A stretch of DNA of 62,564 nt from Streptococcus thoraltensis DSM 12221 (GCF_000380145.1 NZ_KB904631.1:1-62564); one strand, 5' to 3'. Counted from the first letter of the stretch, positions 1 through 7,050 are shown. Numbers and translations: made by a program. Notes: generated by a model not told the origin, from the letters alone.

Positions 1-424
1 TTTATCGAGAATATGGTCGCTCCTTGAAAGGTCAGTTGATAAAAGGTAAGGTCTCTGGAAGAAGATACCAGCGGATATCTTTAGTTGCAGGTCTTATAAA
101 TGGTGAGCTTATAGCTCCGATGACTTATAAAGATACTATGACTAGTGATTTTTTCGAAGCTTGGTTCCAAAAATTCTTACTACCCACTTTGGAGACGCCA
201 TCAGTTATCATTATGGATAATGCAAAGTTTCATAGAATGAGCAGGCTAAAGGCCTTGTCTAAGGAGCAGGGGCATAGAATTTTACCACTTCCTCCGTACT
301 CACCTGAGTACAATCCCATTGAGAAAACATGGGCTCACATTAAAAAACACCTCAGAAAAATATTGCCAAATGGCCATACTTTCATTGAGGCACTTTTGTC
401 CTGCTCTTGTTTCAGTTGACTATA
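1..424 (+). mobile_element. IS630-family element, right end
   Basis: This is the 3' part of an IS630-type insertion sequence; the left end lies outside the window. The element appears to end at 424 in ...TTGACTATA, whose reverse complement TATAGTCAACTGAA resembles the ends of the RUP-like MITEs elsewhere in the window. The stop codon of the transposase lies inside this terminal repeat. Immediately after it comes half of a BOX/MITE composite repeat (425-539), so the IS seems to have inserted into that repeat at a TA dinucleotide. Confidence 0.8.
3..419 (+). CDS. IS630-family transposase, C-terminal part
   Basis: Partial DDE transposase that is open at the window edge; residues before the first ATG (24) are in frame from base 3. 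The catalytic core is visible: the second acidic region VIIMDNAKFH and the third, PPYSPEYNPIEKTWAHIK, are the typical IS630/Tc1-like D...DxxxxxPxxNPIE arrangement. The protein ends in ...CSCFS just inside the right terminal repeat. It could mobilise the RUP-like MITEs in trans, as IS630-Spn1 is thought to do for pneumococcal RUP (family knowledge; inference here). Whether the full gene is intact cannot be judged from this window. Confidence 0.9.
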   Translation, partial: YREYGRSLKGQLIKGKVSGRRYQRISLVAGLINGELIAPMTYKDTMTSDFFEAWFQKFLLPTLETPSVIIMDNAKFHRMSRLKALSKEQGHRILPLPPYSPEYNPIEKTWAHIKKHLRKILPNGHTFIEALLSCSCFS

Positions 425-539
425 ATGACCTTCAGTTCTATCTGCTATCTGTGTCGCCTAGTCTGCTTTTGATTTTCATTGAATATGCGTAGAGCAAGTC
501 GAAAGTATAGATGTGTCAAAATTAATGTAAAAGACTATA
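425..539. repeat. Truncated BOX-in-MITE composite repeat (copy A)
   Basis: Right half of a BOX-like element (ends GATTTTCATTGAATATG near 485) joined to the right half of a RUP-like MITE (CAAGTCGAAAG ... AAAAGACTATA, ending 539). The left half is missing because the IS630 end abuts at 424. Same family as 9113-9328 and 48181-48396. Confidence 0.75.
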
Positions 540-912
540 TCGCGGAAATAAGTTTTGATTAGAACTGGCTTGCTAAGTCAATTTTTTCTTCCTGAACTTA
601 GCAACGGTAAGAGCACCCGAAACTACTTCGTCTACATGCTAAAAAGGACCGGAAAAAGTCCTTTTTTGTCTTTATTAATCAAATAAATAGTTGTGAGTCA
701 TAACAGGCATTGTCACTAGTGATAAGAAGTCTGTCAAGCTGATGTGGCTAGGCTGAATTACTAAAACTGCTAGAACGTTTTCGTAAAAACAACTCATAAT
801 AGAGTACCTGATGTAGCATAAGCAATGACAATAACACAAACAACTAAGAGGCAATAGCGATTAGAAAGATTGGCAACAATTCTATACACGTTAAAGCGCG
901 TCTATGTTCTCT
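540..912. other. Intergenic region with terminator and decayed coding trace
   Basis: No intact gene is seen. A hairpin AAAAAGGACC/GGAAAAAGTCCTTTTTT lies at 641-668. On the minus strand, 794-900 reads as a short hydrophobic stretch (contains RIVANLSNRYCLLVVCVIVIA) ending in TGA, which looks like the remnant of a membrane-protein gene. It is too short and isolated to name. Confidence 0.35.
641..668 (+). terminator. Rho-independent terminator
   Basis: Stem AAAGGAC / GTCCTTT with loop CGGAAAAA, followed by a T-run. It is not obviously linked to an intact upstream gene, so it may be left over from a deleted one. Confidence 0.55.
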
Positions 913-1521
913 TTAGTCAGGTGCCTGCCCATCGTGAGCTTGCCATTGGCATTCTCCATAATCAAAATGGCTAAAAATAGCCGTAAAACTGGATTCTTCA
1001 GGTGAACAAGCATAGATACCAAAATGAACTGTTCCAGTTGTTTCATGAAGGTGACAGATGCGCATCTGCTGGAAAGTCACACCATCTACAGAAGATTCAA
1101 TGCAAAAATCTTGATTGCGACGACTCAAGCGATACCACATGCTCTTGACCTGTGTCGGAATTTCCGTCGTGGCCCAATCAGAGTAACCGTGATTGGTTAC
1201 CACACTGCCCAAGTGCTGAAAGTTTTCATTTTCGTACTCGATAGACCCTTTAATCCAGTTCTCACTATCTTGGTAGAGAATAACACCACATTGGTCAAAA
1301 CGATGGTGACTATCTTCAAAATTTGTTTTAACCGTAAATGAAAAATACTTGTCTTGCGTTGCCATCTGAAAAAGTGGTGCATTGTCATTAACAAAATGAT
1401 AGTAGGTTTTTTGCCACAAGTCTGTATGTGGCTCTGTCGTGATGGACACTTGATGATCGCTCACCTTATAATTTTTTGGTGGACGCGTCCATTGGAAATG
1501 CTTCAAATTAGGTGTTGTCAT
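913..1521 (-). CDS. DUF1349 family protein
   Basis: 202-residue soluble protein with no signal peptide or membrane segment. Sequence character (CGVILYQDSENWIKGSIEYE, SMWYRLSRRNQDFCIESS, HFGIYACSPEES) matches the DUF1349 / concanavalin-like lectin fold family. Members are cytosolic and lack a firmly assigned reaction; the fold suggests carbohydrate binding. The ATG has an AAGAAAGGA ribosome site 8-10 nt upstream. The VOC pseudogene ends 16 nt upstream on the same strand, so the two were probably one operon. Function in this organism is unknown. Confidence 0.75.
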   Translation of the reverse strand: MTTPNLKHFQWTRPPKNYKVSDHQVSITTEPHTDLWQKTYYHFVNDNAPLFQMATQDKYFSFTVKTNFEDSHHRFDQCGVILYQDSENWIKGSIEYENENFQHLGSVVTNHGYSDWATTEIPTQVKSMWYRLSRRNQDFCIESSVDGVTFQQMRICHLHETTGTVHFGIYACSPEESSFTAIFSHFDYGECQWQAHDGQAPD

Positions 1522-1537
1522 AAAAAATTTTCCTTTC

Positions 1538-1921
1538 TTAGATAGTTCGTTCTAACTGGTTGCTTTCTGGGTCAAAAATCACCGCTTCATAATAACCATC
1601 CTCGGTGGTTCGTGGGGCATTTACGCTAGGAACCACCTTGCCCTCTATGGCATAATAGAAGGCATCTGCCGCTTCTTTTAAAGCCGATGAAAAGGCTAGC
1701 TGTGTTAAACCAAACGTCGCTTCATCACCGTATTTACTGTCAGTGCGGTGGCACAATGCCAAACATACACCTGATGAGAAGGCTAAAAAGTAAGATGAAA
1801 AATCAGGCTTTGGATGGTGATATTTTTCTGATAATCTGGTCTTAAAATAAGTTTCATAAAAGGCACGCCTAGCTTCTAAATCCTGTCACCATAGTCAAAT
1901 ACGTTCGATTGAACGGTTCAC
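1538..1921 (-). pseudogene. VOC/glyoxalase-family protein, broken by two in-frame TGA codons
   Basis: Reading from a GTG at 1921 (upstream AAGAGG ribosome site) gives NRSIERI-stop-LW-stop-QDLEARRAFYETYF..., which is the start of a vicinal-oxygen-chelate (glyoxalase/bleomycin-resistance-like) domain. The stops are at 1895-1897 and 1886-1888, three codons apart and both TGA. After them the frame is open to the natural end ...FDPESNQLERTI at 1538. About 127 residues would be the normal single-domain length. Translation from an internal TTG at 1762 would give only the C-terminal half, so the gene is most likely inactive. Sequencing error would need two independent changes. Confidence 0.8.
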
Positions 1922-1990
1922 AAAAATACCTCTTATTATAGAACTATCTCAAAAAACGTGGTAGTGTTATAAACGCATTTTGATACTAGC

Positions 1991-2959
1991 TTATGATTTT
2001 CGTCTGCCTTTGAAAACCATTTTAAGAAACTGTTTGAAGCCCATCAGGAAAGATTTTCCCATCATGTAAGTCAAGATTTTAGACATAATCCCCCATAAAA
2101 ACATGGACAAAAGAATGACCAAAATCCAGCCGTATTTGCTCTGGGTAAAAACAGTCGGTAGCGGTACATTAATCCCAAAGAAGCCTGTCACGATACTTGG
2201 AATAGTCATGAGAAGAGACACGATTGTCAGCATGGTCATGGTATCGTTTAGGTCATTGTTTAGGATGTTATTATAAGTTGCGCTTAATTGCCCCAAAATC
2301 TCCGAAGTCATCTCGGTCATTTCAACCAGTTGCTTAGCTTCAACCAAGGCATCATCTAGTTGCTCTTTTTCTTCTTCGTTTAGCTTAAAATATAAGGATT
2401 GGTTCTTGATACGCTCAATACTAACAGCATTTTGACGGCAGGCAGAAGCTAAAAAGACATTACCTGTCTCAATATCGGATAGGGCTAACAGTCCTTGTTT
2501 AGTCGTCTTAGCACGAAGTTGATGGTTAATCACTTGACGTTCGTGTGTCAATTTTTCAATAACTGAAAAATAATGCGTTGAGATTTCCACAAGACCAGAG
2601 AAAAGAAAATCATACAGACTCATGTCATGATTATCCTGTGCTAAAGTTTGCAAGCGTCTGACAATGTAGTCGGTGTCCTTGGTAGACATGCTAATAAGAC
2701 GATCTCCCTGAGCGATAAAGGTGATGGGGACTGTCTGGAAATTGTTATCCTCTTTAATCAATTTTAACACATTGTAAATCAAAAGTAATTGGCCTGTTTT
2801 GCGACTGTATTCCACATGGGCAAGTTCATTTTTGTCTAGGGCATAGGCAGCTACTTCTGGGTCAATACCGTAGTCCATGGCAATTTTCTCAGCATCTCTA
2901 ACTTCATCAATATCAATATCAATCCAGCTAAAGCTGTCGAAATGTTCTCTTGTTATCAT
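1991..2959 (-). CDS. corA: CorA family Mg2+/divalent cation transporter
   Basis: 322 residues from the ATG at 2959, chosen because GACGAGG lies just upstream; an earlier in-frame ATG at 3022 has no such site. The N-terminal two thirds is the charged cytosolic funnel. The C-terminus has two transmembrane helices with the family pore motif present as GFFGINVPLP, i.e. GIN in place of the canonical GMN. Met to Ile variants occur in CorA-like proteins of this group. CorA proteins form pentameric channels for Mg2+ (sometimes Co2+/Ni2+). Monocistronic, with no terminator or partner that I can see. Selectivity cannot be deduced from sequence. Confidence 0.85.
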   Translation of the reverse strand: MITREHFDSFSWIDIDIDEVRDAEKIAMDYGIDPEVAAYALDKNELAHVEYSRKTGQLLLIYNVLKLIKEDNNFQTVPITFIAQGDRLISMSTKDTDYIVRRLQTLAQDNHDMSLYDFLFSGLVEISTHYFSVIEKLTHERQVINHQLRAKTTKQGLLALSDIETGNVFLASACRQNAVSIERIKNQSLYFKLNEEEKEQLDDALVEAKQLVEMTEMTSEILGQLSATYNNILNNDLNDTMTMLTIVSLLMTIPSIVTGFFGINVPLPTVFTQSKYGWILVILLSMFLWGIMSKILTYMMGKSFLMGFKQFLKMVFKGRRKS

Positions 2960-3148
2960 TAGAAACCTCGTCACTTTCTGACTTCTAGTATAACATGAGA
3001 CTACTAAAGTTTCTGCTATCAATTACTAGAATTTAGTCTGGAATTTAGAAATGTGATAAAAAAGAAGACTGATAACAAACAAAAACAAATGATATTTTAA
3101 AAATCCTTCCAATGACTAAGTATTATGCAAAAAACGGTATTGACAGAT

Positions 3149-3202
3149 AGGTGAGTGCTAACTAAAACTTGCCGTTGTGATAGCAGTAGTTAAAACTCAC
3201 CT
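3149..3202. repeat. Imperfect inverted repeat, 16-bp arms
   Basis: AGGTGAGTGCTAACTA at 3149-3164 and TAGTTAAAACTCACCT at 3187-3202 pair at 14 of 16 positions around a 22-nt spacer. There is no T-run after it, so it is not a simple terminator. It could be an operator, an RNA structure or the remains of a small mobile element. Confidence 0.6.
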
Positions 3203-3324
3203 ACTAGAAAGTTCTGAGACCCTTGAGTCACTCTTTAAGTGTAACATTTCATAAAAAATCGTGCCGCCCGTCATCACTGTCAAATGAAGACTTTGGATTT
3301 AATATGAAGACTTTCTAAACTATT

Positions 3325-3402
3325 TACTTAAGGCTTTCCTAACGCTTACTTAAGATTTAGTTAAGAAATAACTTACGAATACTTAAGGTTACTTCTTACA
3401 AT
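3325..3402 (+). promoter_or_regulatory. Promoter with phased TTAA half-site array, probable SaeR operator
   Basis: Half-sites start at 3327 (CTTAAG), 3338 (CCTAAC), 3349 (CTTAAG), 3360 (GTTAAG), 3372 (CTTACG) and 3382 (CTTAAG), i.e. every 10-12 bp, one helical turn. The -10 TACAAT is at 3397-3402 and the last half-site occupies the -35 region, which has no good -35 of its own. Staphylococcal SaeR boxes are two GTTAA half-sites 11 bp apart (family knowledge). Inference: a SaeR-like regulator activates the downstream surface protein from here. Confidence 0.6.
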
Positions 3403-3432
3403 AGAGGTATCACAAAAAGTAAGGAGAAGTTT

Positions 3433-4692
3433 ATGTCAAACTTATCAACAAACAAAACAAAGGAATCATTCATGAAATGGTCACTCCATCATGGCAAGGT
3501 TAGTTTAGCTTCAATGATTATCGCTAGCGGAGGTGTTCTTGTCTTAGCACAGGGAAATCAGGTTAGGGCTGACGACATGAGCAATCAACCAGCATCCAGT
3601 GTAACTACTACAAGTCCAAGTGCTGATGCCACTACAGAAATGAGCATGGAAATGTCAGACATGAAAGTTGCTAATCAGCCAACAATGACGCCTGATATGC
3701 CTAATACTTCTGAAACAAAACCTATGGAAGAAATGTCAGAAGCAATGTATTCTCAGCCAAAAGCTAGCTCTGATGACATGTCCACTACTAAAATGACCGA
3801 AACTACTGTTACAACTCCTGAAGCAGTCAAATCAGCTGTTGAACAGGCTATTCATGAAGACATTACTGTTCCTAAATCCTATATTCAAAATGCCAACTTC
3901 CCTGGATCATTCACTGCCGGTGTCAATCAAGTGATTCCATTCGAAGCTTTCGGGGGCGACGGTATGTTAACACGCCTACTCTTAAAATCTTCTGATGGCG
4001 CCGCTTGGTCTGATAATGGCACAGCCATGAATCCCGCCTTACTTCCTCTGAAAAATCTTTCAAAAGGACAATATTTCTACAGCTTAGAGCTTACTGGATC
4101 GCTTCAAGGAAAAATGGACAGTGATCTTTTAAAAGCCTTAAAAGCAATGACCGATGAAACCATCACAGGTAAGATTCTTGTCTATGCAGCCAAAGATAAT
4201 ATGCCAGATTTATCCAACATCATTGCTAGCAAAATGGTCACCATACATTCGAATAAAGAAAAAATGATGGAAGACAATAATACTGGTAAAAATATGGATA
4301 ACAAAATGGATGACAATAATACCGGTAAAAACATGAATAACAAAATGGATGACAATAATACCGGCAAAAACATGAATAACAAAATGGATGACAATAATAC
4401 CGGTAAAAATATGGATAACAAGATGGATGAGCAAACAATGAACAAGAAGAACATGCCTAAAAAAGAAAGCATGCCGTCTGCTCAATCCAATGATGATATG
4501 TCATCTAAAATGATGAAAACAAATCAAAAATCTGACATGATGGATCAAGGTAAAAAAGAAATGGCCAAAAATAACCTCCCTATGACTGGTGAATCAAACC
4601 GTCACTTGTTAACTGGATTTGGACTCGTCACTCTTTTAGTAGCCTTTGGGATTTCCCTTAAAAGTTTTCTATCTAAGAAAAAAGAGAGCTAA
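3433..4692 (+). CDS. Methionine-rich SSURE-domain LPxTG surface protein (PbsP-like)
   Basis: 419 residues. Residues ~15-47 form a Sec signal peptide (hydrophobic SLASMIIASGGVLVLA, likely cleavage after VRA). Residues ~50-130 are Met/Ser/Thr-rich (MSMEMSDM, MEEMSEAM). Residues ~145-275 are one SSURE-type domain (FTAGVNQVIPFEAFGGDGML, ALLPLKNLSKGQYFYSLEL), a streptococcal fibronectin/plasminogen-binding module. Four 13-residue D/N/K/M-rich repeats follow (DNNTGKNMDNKMD), then a Met/Lys-rich stretch and a sortase signal LPMTGE with a hydrophobic helix and KKK tail. The plan matches GBS PbsP (SSURE plus Met/Lys-rich region), but with a single SSURE domain. The saeRS-like genes follow directly, as expected for a SaeR target. 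Ligands are inferred from the family. Confidence 0.85.
   Translation: MSNLSTNKTKESFMKWSLHHGKVSLASMIIASGGVLVLAQGNQVRADDMSNQPASSVTTTSPSADATTEMSMEMSDMKVANQPTMTPDMPNTSETKPMEEMSEAMYSQPKASSDDMSTTKMTETTVTTPEAVKSAVEQAIHEDITVPKSYIQNANFPGSFTAGVNQVIPFEAFGGDGMLTRLLLKSSDGAAWSDNGTAMNPALLPLKNLSKGQYFYSLELTGSLQGKMDSDLLKALKAMTDETITGKILVYAAKDNMPDLSNIIASKMVTIHSNKEKMMEDNNTGKNMDNKMDDNNTGKNMNNKMDDNNTGKNMNNKMDDNNTGKNMDNKMDEQTMNKKNMPKKESMPSAQSNDDMSSKMMKTNQKSDMMDQGKKEMAKNNLPMTGESNRHLLTGFGLVTLLVAFGISLKSFLSKKKES
4273..4428 (+). repeat. Four tandem 39-bp repeats inside the surface-protein gene
   Basis: Units begin GACAATAATAC at 4273, 4312, 4351 and 4390 and encode DNNTGKNM(D/N)NKMD. Differences are mostly single bases (GGT/GGC, AAT/AAC, GAT/AAT). 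Period 39 keeps the frame, so copy number can change by slippage without breaking the protein. Confidence 0.9.
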
Positions 4693-4714
4693 ACGCCCTC
4701 AATAAACAAATTTT

Positions 4715-4741
4715 AAAAGACCTTATTTGCTAAGGTTTTAC
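4715..4741 (+). terminator. Terminator-like hairpin after the surface-protein gene
   Basis: Stem ACCTTA/TAAGGT extended by AAAAG / TTTTA, loop TTTGC. Located 23 nt after the stop codon. The T-tract is short (TTTTA), so termination may be partial. Confidence 0.5.
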
Positions 4742-4771
4742 AACTAAAAAAACCGCTTGGTCTTATATCAG

Positions 4772-4805
4772 AATAGTGTTATACTTAGCAAAGTATAGCA
4801 CTATT
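4772..4805. promoter_or_regulatory. 34-bp near-perfect palindrome between surface-protein gene and saeR-like gene
   Basis: AATAGTG-T-TATACTT-AGCA-AAGTATA-G-CACTATT: 14 of 15 positions pair around a 4-nt loop, followed by TTTTAAC. It may terminate surface-protein transcripts, act as an operator at the saeRS promoter, or protect the 3' end. Its left arm includes GTTATACTTA, which could serve as a -10. Confidence 0.6.
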
Positions 4806-4853
4806 TTAACTACGTCTTCGACACATTTCATTTGAAAAATAAGGATTATAACT

Positions 4854-5546
4854 ATGACACATTCTATTCTCTTGGTTGATGATGAACCTGACATTATCGA
4901 CATCAACAAACGTTATTTGAATCAAGCTGGTTTTGAGGTGTTGACCGCAAATAATGGTCTTGAGGCGCTAGAGATTTTCCAAAAGCATCCTGTTGACCTC
5001 ATTATTAGTGACATCATGATGCCCCAGATGGATGGATATGATTTTATTTCAGAAGTATTGAGTATCAAGGAGGAGCAAGCCTTCCTTTTCATCACAGCTA
5101 AAACTGCCGAGCCTGATAAGATTTATTCTCTAAGTTTGGGAGCTGATGATTTTATTTGTAAACCTTTTAGTCCGAGAGAGTTGGTTCTTAGAGTCACCAA
5201 TATTTTAAAGAGACTTTATGGTAGACAACAAGCTCAAGAAGAGTTGCTTATTGGTGATTTAGTCATTAACCACCAAACACGAGCCGTTTCGGTCAACGGG
5301 CATTCTCTTGAATTAACCAATAAGGCATTCGACATCCTGTGGCTTTTAGCCCATCAAAAAAATCGTGTCTTTTCCAAGTCAGAATTATACGAAAGTGTCT
5401 GGGATGAAACTTTTATCGAAGATACCAATACGCTCAATGTTCATATCCACGCTTTGCGAAATGACTTAGCCAGACACAGCACTCCCCAAACGCCAAGCAT
5501 CAAAACGGTTTGGGGATTGGGTTACAAACTCGAGGTGGCACCATGA
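4854..5546 (+). CDS. saeR: OmpR-family response regulator, SaeR-like
   Basis: 230 residues: receiver domain (acidic pocket DDE at 9-11, phosphoacceptor Asp53 in LIISDIMMP, conserved Lys in FITAKT) followed by a winged-helix DNA-binding domain (~130-228, ending KTVWGLGYKLE). The stop overlaps the start of the kinase gene (ATGA), so the two are translationally coupled. Position directly after a PbsP-like gene, pairing with a short-loop kinase, and the phased TTAA sites upstream of that gene support a SaeR role, a regulator of host-binding surface proteins in GBS. The symbol is by context; other OmpR regulators look similar. Confidence 0.75.
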   Translation: MTHSILLVDDEPDIIDINKRYLNQAGFEVLTANNGLEALEIFQKHPVDLIISDIMMPQMDGYDFISEVLSIKEEQAFLFITAKTAEPDKIYSLSLGADDFICKPFSPRELVLRVTNILKRLYGRQQAQEELLIGDLVINHQTRAVSVNGHSLELTNKAFDILWLLAHQKNRVFSKSELYESVWDETFIEDTNTLNVHIHALRNDLARHSTPQTPSIKTVWGLGYKLEVAP

Positions 5547-6586
5547 CACTCAGATATTACTTAATCACAGGGCACCTGATAGCTATCTTGATTACCTTAA
5601 TTGGGGTTTTCATCGGTCTCAATTATATGTTTATCGAGCAAAAGCAAGTTATTTTCATTATGACAATCGTTATCCTTGCCAGCCTTTTAGGAGCGCTCTT
5701 TAGCCTGCTGTTACTTAATAAAATCATTAAATCCTTGTCATTACTCGTTTCAAGAATGAATGACATCTCGCAAAGAGATTTTCAAGGTGACATCAATATC
5801 ACTTCGCCACTGGAGTTTGCCCAGTTGGGCACGGCTTTTAGTCGTATGGCACAATCTTTAGAAGAAGCCTTTGATTCCCTCATTGAAAGTGAACGTGATA
5901 AAGCCTTGATGATTGCTCAGCTATCGCATGACATCAAAACCCCCATTACCTCCATCCAATCAGGAATTGAGGGCATACTTGATGGGGTCATTCCACATGA
6001 TGACGTGCCTCGTTACTTGCAAACCATCCATAGACAGACAGGACGGTTAAACCATCTCGTTGAAGAATTAGATTTTGTTGCTTCGAAAGTCTACGATACA
6101 GAACCACGTCTTGAAAAGCCAGAAGTCATTTATTTAGACAAGTTGATTTTAGATATTTTATCAGAATTTCACTTACAAATTTCTGAGGAAAAAAGAGATA
6201 TTGATATTTCCGTGCAGCCTGAATCTGCCTATATTATCAGTAGCTATCATAAATTGTATCGCATTCTTCAAAACTTGGTGAGTAATGCTTTCAAGTATTC
6301 TCCTGCTAAGACACCAATTGCTATCAATCTTATCAAAGATAAGGAGAATCTCACCGTCACCGTCTCTGACGAAGGCATAGGGATTGCCCCAGAGAATCAA
6401 GCTAAAATTTTCAACCGCCTTTATCGTGTGGAAAGTTCTCGAAATATGACAACAGGCGGACATGGTTTAGGACTTTACATTGCTCAAGAATTAGCGCAGC
6501 AACTTGGCGGTTCTATTAGCGTTGATAGCCAAAAGGCTAAAGGCAGCAAATTCTCTCTATCAATTCCTATCAATAAAATATCATAA
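5543..6586 (+). CDS. saeS: Sensor histidine kinase, SaeS-like
   Basis: 347 residues from the ATG at 5543 (overlaps the saeR stop; GAGG 6-9 nt upstream). Two transmembrane helices (~8-29 and ~36-58) are separated by a very short extracellular link around FIEQKQ, the plan of intramembrane-sensing kinases such as staphylococcal SaeS. Then come a HAMP-like linker (~60-112), the dimerisation domain with His129 in LSHDIKTPI, and the ATPase domain with N-box LVSNAFKYSP, DEGIGI and GGHGLGLYIAQE. The stimulus cannot be a folded external ligand-binding domain because none exists. Ends 15 nt before a series of hairpins. Confidence 0.8.
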   Translation: MTLRYYLITGHLIAILITLIGVFIGLNYMFIEQKQVIFIMTIVILASLLGALFSLLLLNKIIKSLSLLVSRMNDISQRDFQGDINITSPLEFAQLGTAFSRMAQSLEEAFDSLIESERDKALMIAQLSHDIKTPITSIQSGIEGILDGVIPHDDVPRYLQTIHRQTGRLNHLVEELDFVASKVYDTEPRLEKPEVIYLDKLILDILSEFHLQISEEKRDIDISVQPESAYIISSYHKLYRILQNLVSNAFKYSPAKTPIAINLIKDKENLTVTVSDEGIGIAPENQAKIFNRLYRVESSRNMTTGGHGLGLYIAQELAQQLGGSISVDSQKAKGSKFSLSIPINKIS

Positions 6587-6601
6587 AGATTGAAAATAAC
6601 T

Positions 6602-6722
6602 AAAGAGCCGTATCCAAACGGTTCTTCAGATTGAAGAAAAAGTCGACTTTGGACATTTTTCTCCAATCTTTTTTTGGATTCAAAAATAAAAATTTCCAAA
6701 ACTGTTGAAACAACAGTTTTTT
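6602..6722 (+). terminator. Three consecutive hairpins after saeS-like gene
   Basis: Hairpin 1: AAGAGCCGT/ACGGTTCTT (6602-6624). Hairpin 2: AGATTGAAGAAAAA ... TTTTTCTCCAATCT with a T-run (6628-6676). Hairpin 3: AAAACTGTT/AACAGTTTT then TTGG (6698-6722). Hairpin 2 belongs to a sequence family also seen at 48544-48585. The two-component operon ends here. Confidence 0.7.
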
Positions 6723-6909
6723 GGGTGTTTAATGATTATCCATCGTGCAAGATGTCCCATTCATCAAAGTTTCAAGGTTTGTCTACGTTCAGGTTCTTTT
6801 AGAAAGGAACTCTCTCTACTGTCAACTTTCTATCAAACTATAGTTGCTTTAAGCTAATCTGAAAAAATGATAGTATAATAGAAATACTATAAAATCGGAG
6901 GTGCTATCT

Positions 6910-7050
6910 ATGGCCATTTCATATAAAAAAGACGATAAACTAGAAAGCATGTTTGCCAGTTTTGCCAAATTGCCCGACAATATGGATTCAGATCCTAAAA
7001 AAGGGAAAAAAGACGATGGCAAAAAAGAGAAAAATAAGGCATTATCCTAA
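6910..7050 (+). CDS. SPJ_0845-like small protein
   Basis: 46 residues, highly charged, beginning MAISYKKDDKLESMFASFAK and ending in a Lys/Asp-rich tail. It resembles the SPJ_0845 family of very small streptococcal proteins of unknown role (recognised by the N-terminal pattern, moderate certainty). Clear ribosome site CGGAGG 9 nt before the ATG and a TATAAT at 6874-6879. No signal peptide or membrane segment. The next small open frame starts inside its 3' end. Confidence 0.7.
   Translation: MAISYKKDDKLESMFASFAKLPDNMDSDPKKGKKDDGKKEKNKALS

Larger units (their letters stand above)
3023..3432. other. Long regulatory intergenic region upstream of the surface-protein gene
   Basis: 410 bp without a gene. 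It holds a 16-bp imperfect inverted repeat (3149-3164 / 3187-3202, 14 of 16 matching), an 11-bp direct repeat ATGAAGACTTT at 3284 and 3304, six phased TTAA-type half-sites at 3327-3387, a -10 at 3397-3402 and a ribosome site at 3420-3427. Confidence 0.7.

Noticed and set aside
1024..1341. Plus-strand 105-codon frame opposite the DUF1349 gene
   Set aside because: Opposite a gene with a clear ribosome site and family match; no signal of its own.
1886..1897. TGA read as an amino acid (recoding)
   Set aside because: All other genes stop normally at TGA, and there is no selenocysteine-type context; simple decay explains it.
4273..4428. Possible CRISPR-like array (regular 39-bp repeats)
   Set aside because: Units are directly adjacent with no unique spacers, and they are in frame in a coding gene.
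4182..4485. Long open frames on the minus strand inside the surface-protein repeat region
   Set aside because: They are produced by the 39-bp tandem repeat read backwards (low-complexity Ile/Leu/His/Tyr) and have no ribosome site.
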